A stretch of 64,000 nt of DNA from Ophthalmolycus amberensis (GCA_024529925.1 JAFEUB010000735.1:2484501-2548500); one strand, 5' to 3'; shown: positions 33,238 through 45,888, numbered from the stretch's first letter. Notes: a model not told the origin generated them from the sequence alone. A program made the numbers and translations.

Positions 33238-36200
33238 GCGCACAGTAAGGGAAAGTCCCTGTAAACTACCCTCTGAACCAAGGTATGTTGAGAAACAGCC
33301 CAAAGTGGGGGGGGGGGGGGGGGGGGGGTCATGTGACTTCTCGGAAATAAAGCACACACAAACACACGCACACACAGATGTCTCGCTAGTGCACACACCC
33401 TCACACTAAATTAAAAAAAAAAATGGCATGTTACCAACATGCACGTAAACAAACTGACATGAACAAAATATTTCCACAACACAGTGAATGTGTCTTTTAA
33501 GAGGCGATTATTGAATTAGTGCAGATCACCTGCATTCTGCATTGTAGAAGTTAAATGCATTTTAGTTGATGTCTTTAATCTAAAGCACATGACCATTAGT
33601 GCATGTTTTAGTGTGGGTGGCCCCTGGGGATTCAGTCCCCAAGCCCCACTGTCAGTGCCACGCATTGCACCATCAGCTGTGGAGTGAGCAGCAAAAAGTT
33701 GTCTACTATAGTGTGTGTTTGTGCAGCCACACTGATAGCATGACCAGTGTGGGAGTATCAAACAGCGGTCTCTACCATTACACTAGTTTGTGGAGTGGAA
33801 GGCAAATCAAGTACAGACACGTGCAGTATTGTTTATGGTACTGATAGTAACACTCTGTCAAAAAGTTCCACATTGAAACCACAGAAACTCAGGATTTGTC
33901 ATCAATATTGGAAAAGCTGTATTTCTTTTTTTTGTCTTTGGGAGGCCAATGCCAGAAAATATGTTCAGGTCTGTCTCGCAAACTTAATGTTTTGAAAAAT
34001 AGAAAGTTCCCGTTTGAAGTCTGTTCTATATGCCTGATATTCAGTTAAAACCACCCAATCTGGTAGGCAAATGAGTGTGACGGGACCTGTGCCTAAGAAT
34101 CTCCCTTTTTGGTTATAAATGCATGTGGCATAATATCTGTGAGTGTGTGAAAAGAGTATTTGTGTGTGTGTGTGTGTGTGTGTCGCGTGCATGCATTTTC
34201 TTACACAGGGTAGACACAGGATATTAAAAAACCTATGCTGTCAAGCCTCAGCAATGAAGAAAGACAACAACTGATGATAGCACCAGCGTTATTTCTGGTA
34301 AGCGAGCCTGTGGTGTCCTGTGTGGTGTGAAACCCCAGCCATGAGAACTAAAGCTCTGCACGGCTCAGGTGCTTTCTCTGCTGGAGGATGAAAAAAAGAA
34401 AGCTCAGTAGAATGCAAAGCAGGAGGACGAGGAGGTGGAGACAACAGAGGGAGGAGTGTTGGCTTAAGCCCAGTGCTTGGGACGGCCCTAGATTGGGAAA
34501 CACTCAAAGACAATTCCTTGTTCACATTCCAGTAAACTACAATGTAGTTCATCCCTTAGAAAGATGAGTCACCTCAATGAAAGTTCATTGAGTACATTTG
34601 TCCATTAAAATATGTCGAGTGTAAAAAAAAGTTGCGCTGGACAGAGAGTGTAAGTCAGACTCTTAATATGCAAAAAAAAAATCTAAGTATGTGCTGGAAT
34701 ATGAGTTAAAAGTGACACGTTTGCGTCTTATGTCATTAATTTTTCCAGCCTGTTCATTTGTTTTTAGGTAGGGCAAAATAATGAGATATGAGTGCAGGGT
34801 TCAGGAGTGTTCACGGGAGTCACAATTTGCTCAGCTTGAATCTTGGCTGTCTCCTCTGAATTTCACAACATGGTAAACCCAACATGCAAACCCTGAAAAT
34901 CCCTAACTATAGGGAAACTGAACACCATGTACAAAACAAAACGAAACGCTGGAAAACACGTGTAGTCCTTCCCGGCATATGCATTGTTTTGGCTTGTGGC
35001 AAGTACAGGTGAAGAAACCAGGAAGGGTGAGTTCCACTGCATAACTATCAGCTGCCATTCCTGTAAGAGTATGCAATAACGTAGTGCAAGGCAAGGAGGA
35101 AACCAATGCACTTCCTCTTTCATTCTTTTCCATGTTACTGTTATCAGATGGGTGAGGCAGCAGGGGAATGTGCTTTACATGCTGTGGTCATCGGGGCAGA
35201 AAACCCCATCACCTTTCTATTCTATATCTTTCATGATGTTATACTGACTGATGCTGAGCCCTCTTTCATATGTGTTATAAAATGGTAACTGGACTTCTAC
35301 TTGTATTGCGCTTTTCTAGTCTTCCGACCATTCAATGCACTTTAACCCTACATGTCGTTCACCCATTCACACTCATTCATACACTGATGGCAGGGGCTAC
35401 ATGCAAGGTGCCACCTGTCTATCAGGACTCAAACGAACCATTCATACCCATTCACACACCGCAGGCTTGGGGTTAAGTGTCTTGCCCAAGGACACGTCGA
35501 CACCGGCGATCCTCTGATTTGAACTGAAATCTCGAAAAAATCTTTCTGTGCATTGCTGCCACATTTTCCCTCAAATGTCAAACTATTGATTTGAATTCTG
35601 CATTTGCAAAAGTAATGATAGCAGCTGTGTGTGCATGCATGTATGTGTGTGTTTAAAGTGCATTTTCTTTACCTGACGGAGGTTGTTGTAGACGTCAAGG
35701 CCTCTGCGAGCCCACAGCAGTAGTCGGATCAGTTTGCGGACGAGGGCCAACTCCTCCTGTACCACAGCCAGGTGGAGAGCCCTGTAATGAATACAACAAC
35801 GACAAAAACAGTTGAAAGCTAAATGCCGAAGAAGATTACAAAAGGTGTTTAACTGGGTCACAGGTTCATGACATTGTGGCCAACTGACACTTAACTTCTT
35901 GGCTTAAGTAGAAAAGTCCTGATCTGACAACAAATCAGAACTTACACTTTACGTGTGTGATATAAAGACACTTTATATACGTAAATGCAATAATCTCCAC
36001 AATGGCATGGCATTTAAGTTCATCACTATTTGTTGATTTGTTGTCTGTGCACTGTTAAACTCAGTATTTGTAAATTTAGAGTGAACACCAGGATTAGGAT
36101 ATAAAGGGCTGGATAGAAACCAGTGGACCTGCAACCTTTGTAATTACAATCCCGGGGGAGACAAGTATCATATATTTTTTAATATAAGTATGAAAGCATA

Positions 36201-38800
36201 ATGAATTACAGAGAAAGGGATTTGTCAAAGTATTTTTTTTAATCTCCCGTTAATTCAAATATAAATCAATTGTGTTATTATCGTCAGACAGGCCAAACAT
36301 TATTCGTGCCTTTTTGAAGAATATCTTTTCTTTGTATTAGTGACATTTGTTGTACTTTATCCGTGCGCCAATGTTTTGTAATTGTTGTATGTTTTGTTTA
36401 TGCTCCATACCATGCGATCATGGTCCAGAAATAAATGAACTTAAACAAAACCCTTTCCCACGTTATACAGCAATAAAATCAGTCAAGAGGTCAACTTAAA
36501 ACAATAGATCAACATTTTGGGAAATGTTCTTATTTGCTCTCTTGCTGAGAGTTAAATGAGAAGATTAATACCACCCTACGGTCTGTTGCTTAAATATAAC
36601 GTTTTTAAAGGAAGTGAGTTTTTTATGTGATGGTAGGCAGATGTTCTAACCTTCGTACAGAGCCAGGCCTTTACCCATTGTACTCATCTTTTTCCTTATC
36701 AAAGATGATCAGCTATTAAACTATTGCTTTAAATAAATATAGTCTTCATTATTCATTTGGGATAACCATTTGGGATTTTTGTCAAAAGTAGCAATTCTAC
36801 TTTAAAAAAACAACAACTTTATAACAATTGTCATATACAGGTACATCTCTCTCTGTATTTAACCCATCTGCTATTATGCACCCAGGGAGCAACTTGGTTT
36901 AGTGTCTCATTCAAGGACACTTCAACATGGTAATTGGTAAATGGACTTACATTTATAGAGCGCCTTTCTAGTCACTCAAGGCATTGCAATACATGTCAAC
37001 TTTCAGGACACTTCGAATCGACATGCGGACTTGAGGAGACAGGGATGAAACCGCAAACCTTGTATTTAAAGGACGAGCCGCTCTTCCCACTAAACTGCCC
37101 CTAACTAGAAAAAGAAAACTTGATCTAAATTATCCCAGAAACAGTTGTACCGAGGAGCTTCACAGATCGACTCACACAGGCAATGACACACACCACCCTT
37201 ATCACAGCCTTATCAAGATTTAAGGGAAACCACTATCTGTGGTCTCTACGTGAAGCGAAAGAACAAACGCAGGACAAAGTTTCAGGACAGGGAAAAGCAG
37301 AAACCCAAGCAGGGGGAGGGGCATGCTGTAGAAAAACATAATGCAGCTTTTCACATTTTTCTTTTTCAAGAAAGCAACTTCCAGTAAGAGCCATACTGAT
37401 TTTATGTCACTTCCTGTTGTCAGCAGCAATGGCAGCATTCTTTATCTCGCACTGTGTGCTGTGAAATCCAGCCTTTAAGCGGTATGGTTTCTGACAGGGA
37501 CTTTCTGTCGGTTCACTTAAATGGAAACGGAGTAATGCGGATATGGCCTCAGTCAACTTCATCCAAAGGATAGGTCCCATTCAGACATACAGTGCAATCA
37601 TGGTACAGGAAACAGGGGAGCTTCTTGAGAAGCTAAAAGCACCCTTGCATAGAATTTGAGGTCAGCAAATAAGTTCTTACAGTGACAAAATCACTTGCAA
37701 CACTTCCTCTCAGCAATGTGTCCCACTGACGTGAAGTCATTGACGACACTAATATCCTGCCTGAATAGACATAGATGAAAGACCTCTTTGAGCAAACAAC
37801 AGACACTCTTTAACACTTTTCTGCACATTTTATTAAAACTGGTGTGTGTTCAAGGAATCTATCTATCTCCCTTATTACAGTATCACATTACTCTCTTCCA
37901 ACCACATATGAACCAAACAGCTTACATAATCTCTATAGTCACAGTGGAAACATTCAAATAATTTGACAACTTGATGAAGGCAAGTATGAACAGAATAATG
38001 CATTTGATCTGTTAAACTAAAGGATAAACATGTGCCAACAATCACTTGGTGGTTGCAGGAAAAAACAGTAATGCTCTACTATGGCCGTGTATATAATTCA
38101 ACTTCAGATTTTACTCCCAAAAAATGAATGCAAATCGTGGATAAACTGTGCGTGCATGTGTACAAACATGCATAATTGCTAACAAATGAGCCAGCATGGA
38201 CACCAACTCTCAAACTAAATGATCCTGTGCAAGAGCAGGTTGAAACTGCAACTGCAATAAACAATCAGATGATTTGCGAACAGCAGAAAAAGCAGAACTG
38301 CATTGGAAAGGGAGTAAGCACAGTGGTTCTTTCCTCAGCTGGTCCCTGTTCCTGTAACTGAGCTATGAATAGTGAACAAATCTGTATTAAAAAAGATCTA
38401 TTTGTAATATTTACTGTACATTACATGCTATCATCATCTATTATTTGCCTTAAAAATCCCCTGCAGTGTCACAGCAATAAATTCTATCGTGATTGGAGAG
38501 ACCAATCCAGTTACAGCTTATCCACAGTCAGATATAGTTATTCATCGCTCTAAGCATTGAGCTCAACTAATGTGTCAATAGTTGCCTTAAATTAATAAAG
38601 GTAAAACGTGACGTTCTCCCTTGTTATACACAACTCTATCTGCATCCATCTCTTTCTCTTTCCTCTCAAGATGAAACTGTACTGTTTCTAGTTCCTGGAA
38701 GTGGGGCAGACCACAGCCCCAGATAACCCCAGGCACAGCGGCACTGACGCAGACAGGAGTCCTGGGCCTACCGCATTAACACTGACAGTCCCAGTGCAAC

Positions 38801-38831
<31 letters not shown>

Positions 38832-38855
38832 ATTATAGAGAGAGAGTGAGCGAGC

Positions 38856-38889
<34 letters not shown>

Positions 38890-40561
38890 GAGAAAAGAGA
38901 GAGAGGGCAGGACCATGTGGTATCCTGTTTGGTGTGGATGGTGAGAACGTAGCCAAACTGAATGATCCGACTGAAGCCGAACATAACCTGTGGTCTGAGG
39001 ACCAGCTGAGCAATGAGGTGATGTGTCAGTGTGTGTGAATAGTAAACAAAAGAGAAGCAGAGACGTACGACAGTCCAAAAACAAGAAATGATCGTCACGA
39101 AGAATGATGCTACAGCCATATTTTGTGGGGAGAACAATTTGTTGTTTTGTGGGATCTGTTAGTTTTTTTTCCCAGAGCATTTCTACATTCATTGTAAGGT
39201 TCACATCTAACTGTCAAAAGTCATCACAGTGCAAAAGTCAGTCAAAGAGGTAATGAGTGAGTAAATGAGTGAGTGAGTGAGTGATGCACCTCTGAAGCTC
39301 CTATAAAGTAACTTGAGCTCAATGCTTGGATGATATAGAATATTGAACGTTACTCTGTGCAAATATCAGGTTGTCAACGTCGACAGAAAACTTGGGCTTG
39401 CAACGGTAGTCCAAGACACAATCTCACAGATAGCGTGAACTCGCGTTCACTCTCTCATACTACATTCGAGCAGTGTGTGACGACAGTGAAACAGGTCGGA
39501 GGACTGTGGACCCAGGTCATATAGCATAGTGACACATTCACACCACAAGCAAACACTGTCTTTTCCTACGTTGTTGCTTCAGTGTGAACAGGGGATAAGT
39601 GTCTGGCTGTGGGACTCAGTTCTAACATGAACAGAAAAATATACAATGCAAAATGAGAGAAAGAAAAAAGAGCGACATCTCTGGGGACAAGTTGACGTGT
39701 TGATGAATTTAGAGAATATCTTAGCGCAAGCTCAGTTTTTTGCCGGTATAGAGTGTTTCATGCTAGTGGCGTGGCTCTACAGATGCTAAATGTAAGTAAT
39801 TCTATTGGTACACCACTTTGGTCCTGACTGAAGTATCACAAGAATTTGACAGGTTGCCATGGAATTTGGCACGGATAGCTACCCAGAGGATAAATCCTAA
39901 TGACTTTTGTGATCCCCTGACTTTCCCTTTAGCACCTTGAGGTTGACAGAATGAGCTATTATAACCTTTTCGTCCAATTCTTGTTTTTTTTGGAAAATAC
40001 CTAAAAACTACATTTCCATCGACTTCAACTGTTCTCAACATTTAGTGCCAATTAGCAAATATTAGCATGCTAACTCAATGGTTAACATGTTAAACGTGTC
40101 CTGCTTAACATCAGCATGTTAGCGCTGTAACTGTAAGCCTTTTGCCATGCCAACATATGCATTTAATTGAAAGCATGCATCTAGCCTCACAGTACCCCTG
40201 GTGTGACTGTAGACTTTTCTGCAACCAAAAGCTGAAAGTTTATATCTGGACCAGGGCATGTGCAGAATGAAAATACTGTAAAAATACAAAAACAAAGTAT
40301 TGGGTCTACATGTCATAGTCATTTGAAATGATCTAAGTCTGCAATTAATTGATGAAGTAAAGGTGTTTACGTGATCAGCGTATTGCCAAACTGCAAGCAG
40401 ATAATGGTGTTATTGTGCAGGTATATGGACCGACTGACTGGAAGCATGTAGGAATAAATTTGTACGAGCTGTAAGGCAATCAACACATACGCACATTTCA
40501 CATAATATGTATTCAAATGATAGCGAGGACAAGCAAGTGACACATAACAGAAATGGAGAGA

Positions 40562-40592
<31 letters not shown>

Positions 40593-41440
40593 CGATGAAG
40601 CTGATAAAAGAAAGCGGTAAATGAGGAAGTAAGGAGCGGATGTTTGGGTTTTTTGAGACCATTCATTTAAAAACACAGAGAAGAAAAGAGAGAACGACAG
40701 AAACACCTGAGAAAAACCGCAATCGTGTTTAAAAACTGAGCACTCACTGGTTTTCCCGACACTAAGGGGCTCAGAGGCGCTGAGAACAGACGATGAACAG
40801 CCCATTGACGTAAGAGGCGCATGCTCGCTGTCACTCACATTATGCATACACGCACGCACACACACACATGTACGTACAGGCAGTGTGAAGGGGGGCTGAG
40901 AATAGTTTCTTTCAGCAGAATTCACACTAAGTTTCAAACAACCACAAAGTAGGTACACAAGCCAGCCAAGGTCTCAACTGCATTACAAAGGGCTTAGATT
41001 TTGTGAAGATTCTCTGCACTGCAGCTATGTTGCATTGAGTCACTATACTAATAAGATAAAGTTCATGTCAGTTTTGGTTTTGTGTCTGCACTGCAAGTGA
41101 AGGTGAAAAATAAAAACTGGTATAGGGTGGCAAAAGCCACACTGTCAAATACATGTATATATTCAGACTAAAAATTTAAAAAGTATCGCGAGAGTCACCA
41201 TACATTGCATTTTTCTTATTCCCTGGCCACTATCTGTTAATAGCGCATGTGTCACAGTGATTATGAGTCTCTGAAGCAGATATGGGACAATAAGCAGCTG
41301 TGACATGTCACGGGACTTATGGCTCCGCTACATGTCGGTCATCACGCGTTTGTTTCAATTGGATGCAAATAATGCTGATACTTTTTGAAACTGCAACATC
41401 AAAGTACCGGTAATTTAATTCTTGGACATACAGTCATATG

Positions 41441-41498
<58 letters not shown>

Positions 41499-44272
41499 TG
41501 TGTGTTCTCATATGAGTTTGACATTTCAGTTTGTGTGTGGGCGGGTGGGTGTTAAAACCTTAGACAAAGTAAAGTAACCATGCGTTAAAGTTAAACATTT
41601 GCATTAATAGTCTCGAGAACTCATCCAGTGTCCTCAACAGTGTTCTCATTCTCAACCCCCCCCCCCCCCCCCATCCTACACCCTGAGATACTTAAAATGA
41701 AAGGTTGGTTAAGACACACACTAACACATCCATGCAATGCCTATTCATTCAAGAAGCTCTGATTCACGTGTTACAGATTCCAGGTTGTTGTCTTAGATCA
41801 AAGTCTCCATTGCCACTTAGCGAATCACTCCTGGTCTACACTGAACCAGTTTCCCTTACAGGAAGTGAAACAGCAGTAAAGAATTTAGGTGGATGAAGTG
41901 GGGGGCTGACTGTACCTGTTCAATATGCAAAACCAGGTGAGTCACAGATTGCATAACAAATAATCTGAGATGATATCAGGCATCTCACAAACCACATCCA
42001 GGTTGCGCAACGCAAAAAGATTTGTTTATGAGGTAAGACCGTTAGACGTTGTCTGGGTCCAGCCCTGTGAATCGTTTTGACGAATTTACTTGTTATTTAT
42101 GTCACCAATTTCATTGACTTATAATGAAAATGGTATTGGTTGCCCTTTGAGAAGAGAGGTCAAGTAGTGAAAGTGTCAGGCCCCCAGAGAGCGGATCTGC
42201 ATTGACTGGCAAGGAGATTCCACGCAGACTGAAACGTCACAGGACTTCTTCATTCAGGACATTTTAACATGTCACAGTAGGAAAAGCTGAGGTGTGACTG
42301 ATAAGAATTAATGATGACGGTTGCTGGGTCCTGATACATTACATTACAGTAATTTAGCTTTTATCCAAAGTGAATTATAATTCAGATTCTATCACATTTC
42401 TAGAGCTATTTTGGGGTTAAGTGTCTTGCTCAAGGACACATCGGCATGCGACTAGCGGAGCCGGAGATCGAACCGCCGATCCTCTGATTGAAGGACGGCC
42501 CTGCTATCCACTTAGCCGCAGTTGCCCATGACATTGTGCTTTGCTGGTTCACTGTTCCACCGTGATGGCTTACTGGGACATGTTTAACTCCAACAAGCTA
42601 AAATGTCTGCTGCGGTAAAGGCCTATTGGTTCACACATTTGAGAATGCAGCTCTACAGAAAGATATACGATTCATGTATCGTGTTCCAAGAAGTTAACTA
42701 TATTTTGTATGTTAAATTTAGGGTATACATCTCAATCAAACTCTTGGTCTCTACAGGTGTAGATGTGAGCTGGGTCAGTCTAAAGTAATTGACAACCCCC
42801 CCCTAAATGCTCTAAATCTGACTGGAAATCCCATGAAAGTTTATGACTGTAGTAGTTTCAGATCTGAGAATTGTGCCAAGTTTCGACTGTCAACACAGCC
42901 GTCTGACTAAAATGCACTAATTATAAAAATTCATAAGTTGTAGTTGCATGAATCACAGCAATCTTTTAAGCTTACTGTATGCATACGTGACTTGGATATG
43001 TGACATAACTTCCAACCAAAGCCTGTTTAAAGATATTAACATACGTGTCTCCGTCTTCATCTTGACGTGTAGCCAGAGCAATACCAGTCAGCAGGCTTTC
43101 GGCTTGGTGGGCCAGAGGGTGGTTCAACTCGGGGACAGGAGGCAAACAGTACAGTGGACCTGCGCATGACACAGAAAGAGAGAGATGTAAATAAAAGACA
43201 TAAATGGTGGAAGAGAGGAAGAGGAAAATAAGAAAATGATTAAGATACATATACAAATGAAAAGGCTGCCCTGACAAACAAGTCATTTTTTTGTAATATG
43301 GAAGTGTGCAACTGTGCATGTAGGTATGTATGCGTAGTATTCAGTTATGAGTTGACCCAGTGAGCTACTTAATCAGTGCAGGAGAATAGCTGACGGGACA
43401 TTTTCTCATTGATTCAGCAGCTGCTGCTGCATCTACTGTACTCTACTGTATTTTCTTCTACCTGTGACACACTGGTGACCAAATGTATTGAAGAAGGGGG
43501 GGGGGGGGGGGGTAGTAATACAAAAATATATATCTATACCAAAAACAAATCTTTAGAGAGCCCCTACAGGTTGTGCCATGATCTGCCATTGACAGCTACA
43601 TGTTGTCTTTAACTTAGTCTCACCATTCAACAGAGAGACCCTCTATCTATGCACATGTCCCACCCTGATTAATTCGGCCATACATAATAATGACTTTCTT
43701 AGAAATCACATAGCCCACTTCAGATCACTTCGACTGAATGTTGGTCAGTAACACTTACCGTAATCAAGCGGGTGCAGGAAGCGAATGGGATATCCATCTG
43801 GACTCTGCCCTGTCTCTTGTACCCGGCAGAGAGTTACTGGTGCTGCGTCGACCCTGCTTTCATTCGCGGCTCTTTCCAAACCACCGGTAAACCTCCCTCG
43901 TAATGTGAAGTCCGTAACTACTGCAGGAGAAAGGCGATCTCCGCTTTCTGGTAAAACCGCTGACTGCGTTTGGGTCTCCGGCACGACAATAAACGGGCGT
44001 TTCCTAAAAGGCAGCCTGGAGGAAGAATTGTCCGCTGGCCGTTTGCGAGCAGCGCCGGCTTCTGGGTCCGGTGCGCTTCTGACCGCGGGGCAGTGTATTT
44101 CCAATCTGTCTTTTCCTGTGCACGCTGAAGGTGCAGGTGAGCCCTTAGCGCGACCTTTGCAGTCCGGAGTCCCCGACCCGGGGCTCCCACGCTCTCGGTT
44201 AGTGGTGCGCAGATCCAGCGGCGCGGTGGCAACCGACTGGTGGTCACTGTTCATGGTCATGATCCTCGGCAT
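27934..44272 (-). CDS. bcl3: B-cell lymphoma 3 protein (nuclear I-kappaB)
   Basis: BCL3 binds NF-kappaB p50 or p52 homodimers on DNA and modulates their target genes. Nine coding exons on the minus strand: 44272-43759, 43159-43045, 35781-35673, 30581-30380, 29536-29448, 29327-29250, 28856-28689, 28225-28126 and 28025-27934; phases agree, 488 residues (human about 450). The start MPRIMTMNSD was chosen because human BCL3 also begins MPR. The N-terminus has APLDLRT and LPFRKRPF, both close to human (PVDLRT, LPLRKRPL). Ankyrin repeats run from about 204 to 425: ATRQDEDGDTALHLAVVQ, DVYNNLRQTPLHLAVITQ, ALDRNGQTALHLCCEY, GLSPLHLAVLRGQ, DIKSGQSPLMHAVESNN, GNTALHSACGRGQ, NYHNDTPVMVAKNKK. The tail is Ser/Pro/His-rich (SPSPNHSRGCSPLTTPHTP). 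Introns 2 (7.3 kb) and 3 (5.1 kb) are packed with microsatellites and transposon debris. Confidence 0.95.
30985..31275 (-). repeat. Interspersed element fragment (family A), bcl3 intron
   Basis: It has GACAGTTAGCTTAGCTG, GAGCCTGGCTCTATCTGAGG, CTACCAGCCCCTTTAATTAA and near its end CTGGCTGTAGCTGCATATTT with CAGACATGAGAG. The last blocks also occur in the element at 53626-53990. Confidence 0.65.
32166..32210. repeat. (GT)n microsatellite, bcl3 intron
   Basis: About 22 uninterrupted GT units, followed by shorter GT runs to about 32236. Confidence 0.95.
32795..32804 (-). promoter_or_regulatory. kappaB-type decamer in bcl3 intron 3
   Basis: On the bcl3 coding strand it reads GGGATTTTCC, which fits GGGRNNYYCC. 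It lies 446 bases from a second, perfect decamer at 33250-33259. Function is inferred. Confidence 0.4.
33153..33235. repeat. (GA)n microsatellite with ACAGCAC interruptions
   Basis: GA-rich units broken by ACAGCACGAGAG twice, ending in a pure GA run (33203-33235). Opposite-strand frames over it are low-complexity artefacts. Confidence 0.9.
33250..33259 (-). promoter_or_regulatory. Perfect kappaB decamer in bcl3 intron 3
   Basis: On the bcl3 coding strand it reads GGGACTTTCC, the classical immunoglobulin kappa enhancer sequence. It sits between a GA microsatellite and a 22-base G run. Human BCL3 is known to be induced by NF-kappaB through an intronic enhancer; whether this is the equivalent element is inference. 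Confidence 0.5.
33307..33328. repeat. Poly-G tract of 22 (bcl3 intron)
   Basis: An uninterrupted G run, C on the bcl3 coding strand. Its length is likely polymorphic and hard to sequence. Confidence 0.9.
35283..35525. repeat. Interspersed element (family C), bcl3 intron
   Basis: It contains TTGTATTGCGCTTTTCTAGT, CACTCATTCATACACTGATG, GGTGCCACCTGTC and GGGTTAAGTGTCTTGCCCAA with GGACACGTCGACACC. The GGGGTTAAGTGTCTTGC block and the closing GCCGATCCTCTGATT-like end recur at 42395-42530, and TTTCTAGTCACTCAAGGCAT recurs at about 36940. This is a widespread teleost repeat. Confidence 0.65.
36496..36690 (+). repeat. Interspersed element fragment (family A), bcl3 intron
   Basis: It begins TTAAAACAATAGATCAACAT then TTTGGGAAATG, CTCTCTTGCTGAGAG and AGATTAATACCAC, followed by decayed sequence with CAGAGCCAGGCC. 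The start matches the elements at 2874 and 53626. Confidence 0.65.
36930..37105. repeat. Decayed family C-like repeat, bcl3 intron
   Basis: AATGGACTTACATTTATAGA and GCGCCTTTCTAGTCACTCAA, and a tail ending CCACTAAACTGCC. The tail type (GGGATGAAACCGCAAACC) is shared in style with 42460-42520. Confidence 0.5.
37497..37506 (+). promoter_or_regulatory. kappaB-like decamer, one mismatch (bcl3 intron 2)
   Basis: GGGACTTTCT differs from the perfect decamer only at the last base. It is a weak candidate on its own and is listed because perfect copies lie in intron 3 and upstream of the gene. Confidence 0.25.
38808..38900. repeat. (GT)n followed by (GA)n compound microsatellite
   Basis: A GT run to about 38830 and a GA run with GAGCGAG interruptions to about 38902, in bcl3 intron 2. 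Confidence 0.9.
39795..40230. repeat. Interspersed element (family B), bcl3 intron
   Basis: Motifs in order: TACACCACTTTGGTCC, GGAATTTGGCACGGATAGC, GATCCCCTGACTTTCC, TTGAGGTTGACA, AGTGCCAATTAGCAAATATT, AGCATGCTAAC, CTGCTTAACATCAGCATGTT. The same order occurs at 57425-57960. Confidence 0.7.
40555..40593. repeat. (GA)n microsatellite, bcl3 intron
   Basis: A GA run of about 38 bases with one GGG interruption. The long opposite-strand frames over it are artefacts. Confidence 0.9.
41443..41505. repeat. (GT)n microsatellite, bcl3 intron
   Basis: GT run with GGGT and GCGT interruptions. Confidence 0.9.
41656..41672. repeat. Poly-C tract of 17, bcl3 intron
   Basis: Uninterrupted C run after TTCTCAA. 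Confidence 0.9.
42395..42530. repeat. Interspersed element fragment (family C), bcl3 intron
   Basis: GGGGTTAAGTGTCTTGCTCA then AGGACACATCGGCATG and CCGCCGATCCTCTGATT, the same closing block as the repeat at 35283-35525, followed by CCACTTAGCCGC. Confidence 0.65.
43496..43512. repeat. Poly-G tract of 17, bcl3 intron 1
   Basis: Uninterrupted G run in the 599-bp intron between coding exons 1 and 2. Confidence 0.9.
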
Positions 44273-45888
44273 CAACTGGGGACGAGGCGCTCAGGATCTG
44301 AAGAAGTGTCAGGTGTGTGCGCGTGAAGAAAACTTCTCGACGTTCAGTGACAGTTTGGCGATGGGATCAGTCCAATCCAAAGTGGCCAATAGTGCGCTTT
44401 TTTTCCATCCCCACGAAATCAAATGGGCAGCGATCAAAACATCAATCTGTTTCCTTTTTGTGTCACTGGTGTATTTAAGATAAGCGTTCAAAGTAATTGA
44501 CTCTTACGCAAATGTGTTTTCGAAGAAGAGCCAATAATTGTAGATAATGTGTATCCCAGCGCACCTAACAACTGCAGGTAGTGTGCAGCAGCTGCGATCG
44601 GGCTGATCTGCTTTTAATGAGTGCGGTGCTTTCCCTCGAAGCGCTATAATCGCTTTGTTTCGATTTGAGGACAAATTAAACTGAGTGAAGGAGGGCAAAG
44701 AGAAAACACTTCGTTGAATTCAAAATAATTTCTGCATTTCCGACCTCTTTCACATCTGTCTGCTTTGCATGCAAGTTGAAAACATCTAATACTGGATTTC
44801 TGAAGAAGTTCAAGGATCGATGCTTTTCTCGGTTCGGATGCTTTGGGCTTTTGGGCTTGGAGCCTACAGACGCAGACTACCCCGCCTGCATGTTTCTTAA
44901 TTGTCAACATGGACAACATAAATTCATTGAAATTCTCAGGCATGCTCACAAGGCACACTTTGTTTCTAAATTTTCCTTTGTAATTTTCTTTTTCTTTCAA
45001 TTTTTCACTGCTTTGAATTGTTCAGTCATGTTAATAAATGAAAGCTTCTAGATTCATATATATTTGCATGTAATGGAGAAATTTTGCAGGTAATGTTATA
45101 AAGTGTATTTCTGTCCCACCTTAAACCAGAGCATGCAACATAGAAATACTGACTTCAACAACATGTAATGTGCAGAGTTACATATACTTTTGTTTTGTAA
45201 TTGGGCATATTACCATTTATGTGTTAACGTCAGATCAATAGACAAAGAGTATCAAAAACAGAAAGACTTTGAAAGGTAAACTTCCTCTCTGAACTTTTCT
45301 GTGCCCTCTTAATGATGTCATGGAAAGGATTTTTTAAATGTTATTTTGTTCATGTCTCAGCCTTCACACCCGTGTTTTGACAGAACAGATACTATTACAT
45401 TACAACTGATTGTACTCTTCTATAAATTACAGCTTTCTCGTAGTATGCTTTACAAATGCTCAATTTTCTGCATTTGTGCAAATTTGTGAACTCACTGCAT
45501 TGTAAAGAAACAAGATATGAAAGCTGAAGTAAATTGCACTGCATTGGATGTGCAGTGTGTCAGTCAGCTCATTGCCTCAGGTTGTACATATGCCACATGG
45601 ATACAGACTCAGAGCTGAACTTGCACTCCCAAAAGTAGGAATGAGAATTAAACGGTGATACATGCAGAGAGAAGATGCCCTATCCAAACCACCTGAACAG
45701 TTGATGCCATGTCACTGCTGCCCTGCATGTGGCCAAGTTACCGGATCACAAACACTTATACAAACCATAAATGTGCATATACTAGCATGCATATGCACCC
45801 ACACACACACAAATAACACCTTACCTCCTTGTCTTTAATCTTATCCTACTCCACCCTCAGACCAGGGTCTGATTACCAGGGTCAATTT

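Noticed and set aside
32550..33404. 284-codon minus-strand frame with long SLSLSLS runs
   Set aside because: It is a translation of the GA/CT microsatellite and the poly-G tract within a bcl3 intron, with no homology.
38688..39204. Overlapping minus-strand frames rich in LSLSLS and HTHTHT
   Set aside because: They arise from the compound GT/GA microsatellite.
43785..44483. 232-codon plus-strand frame over bcl3 exon 1
   Set aside because: It is antisense to a GC-rich coding exon whose minus-strand reading matches BCL3.
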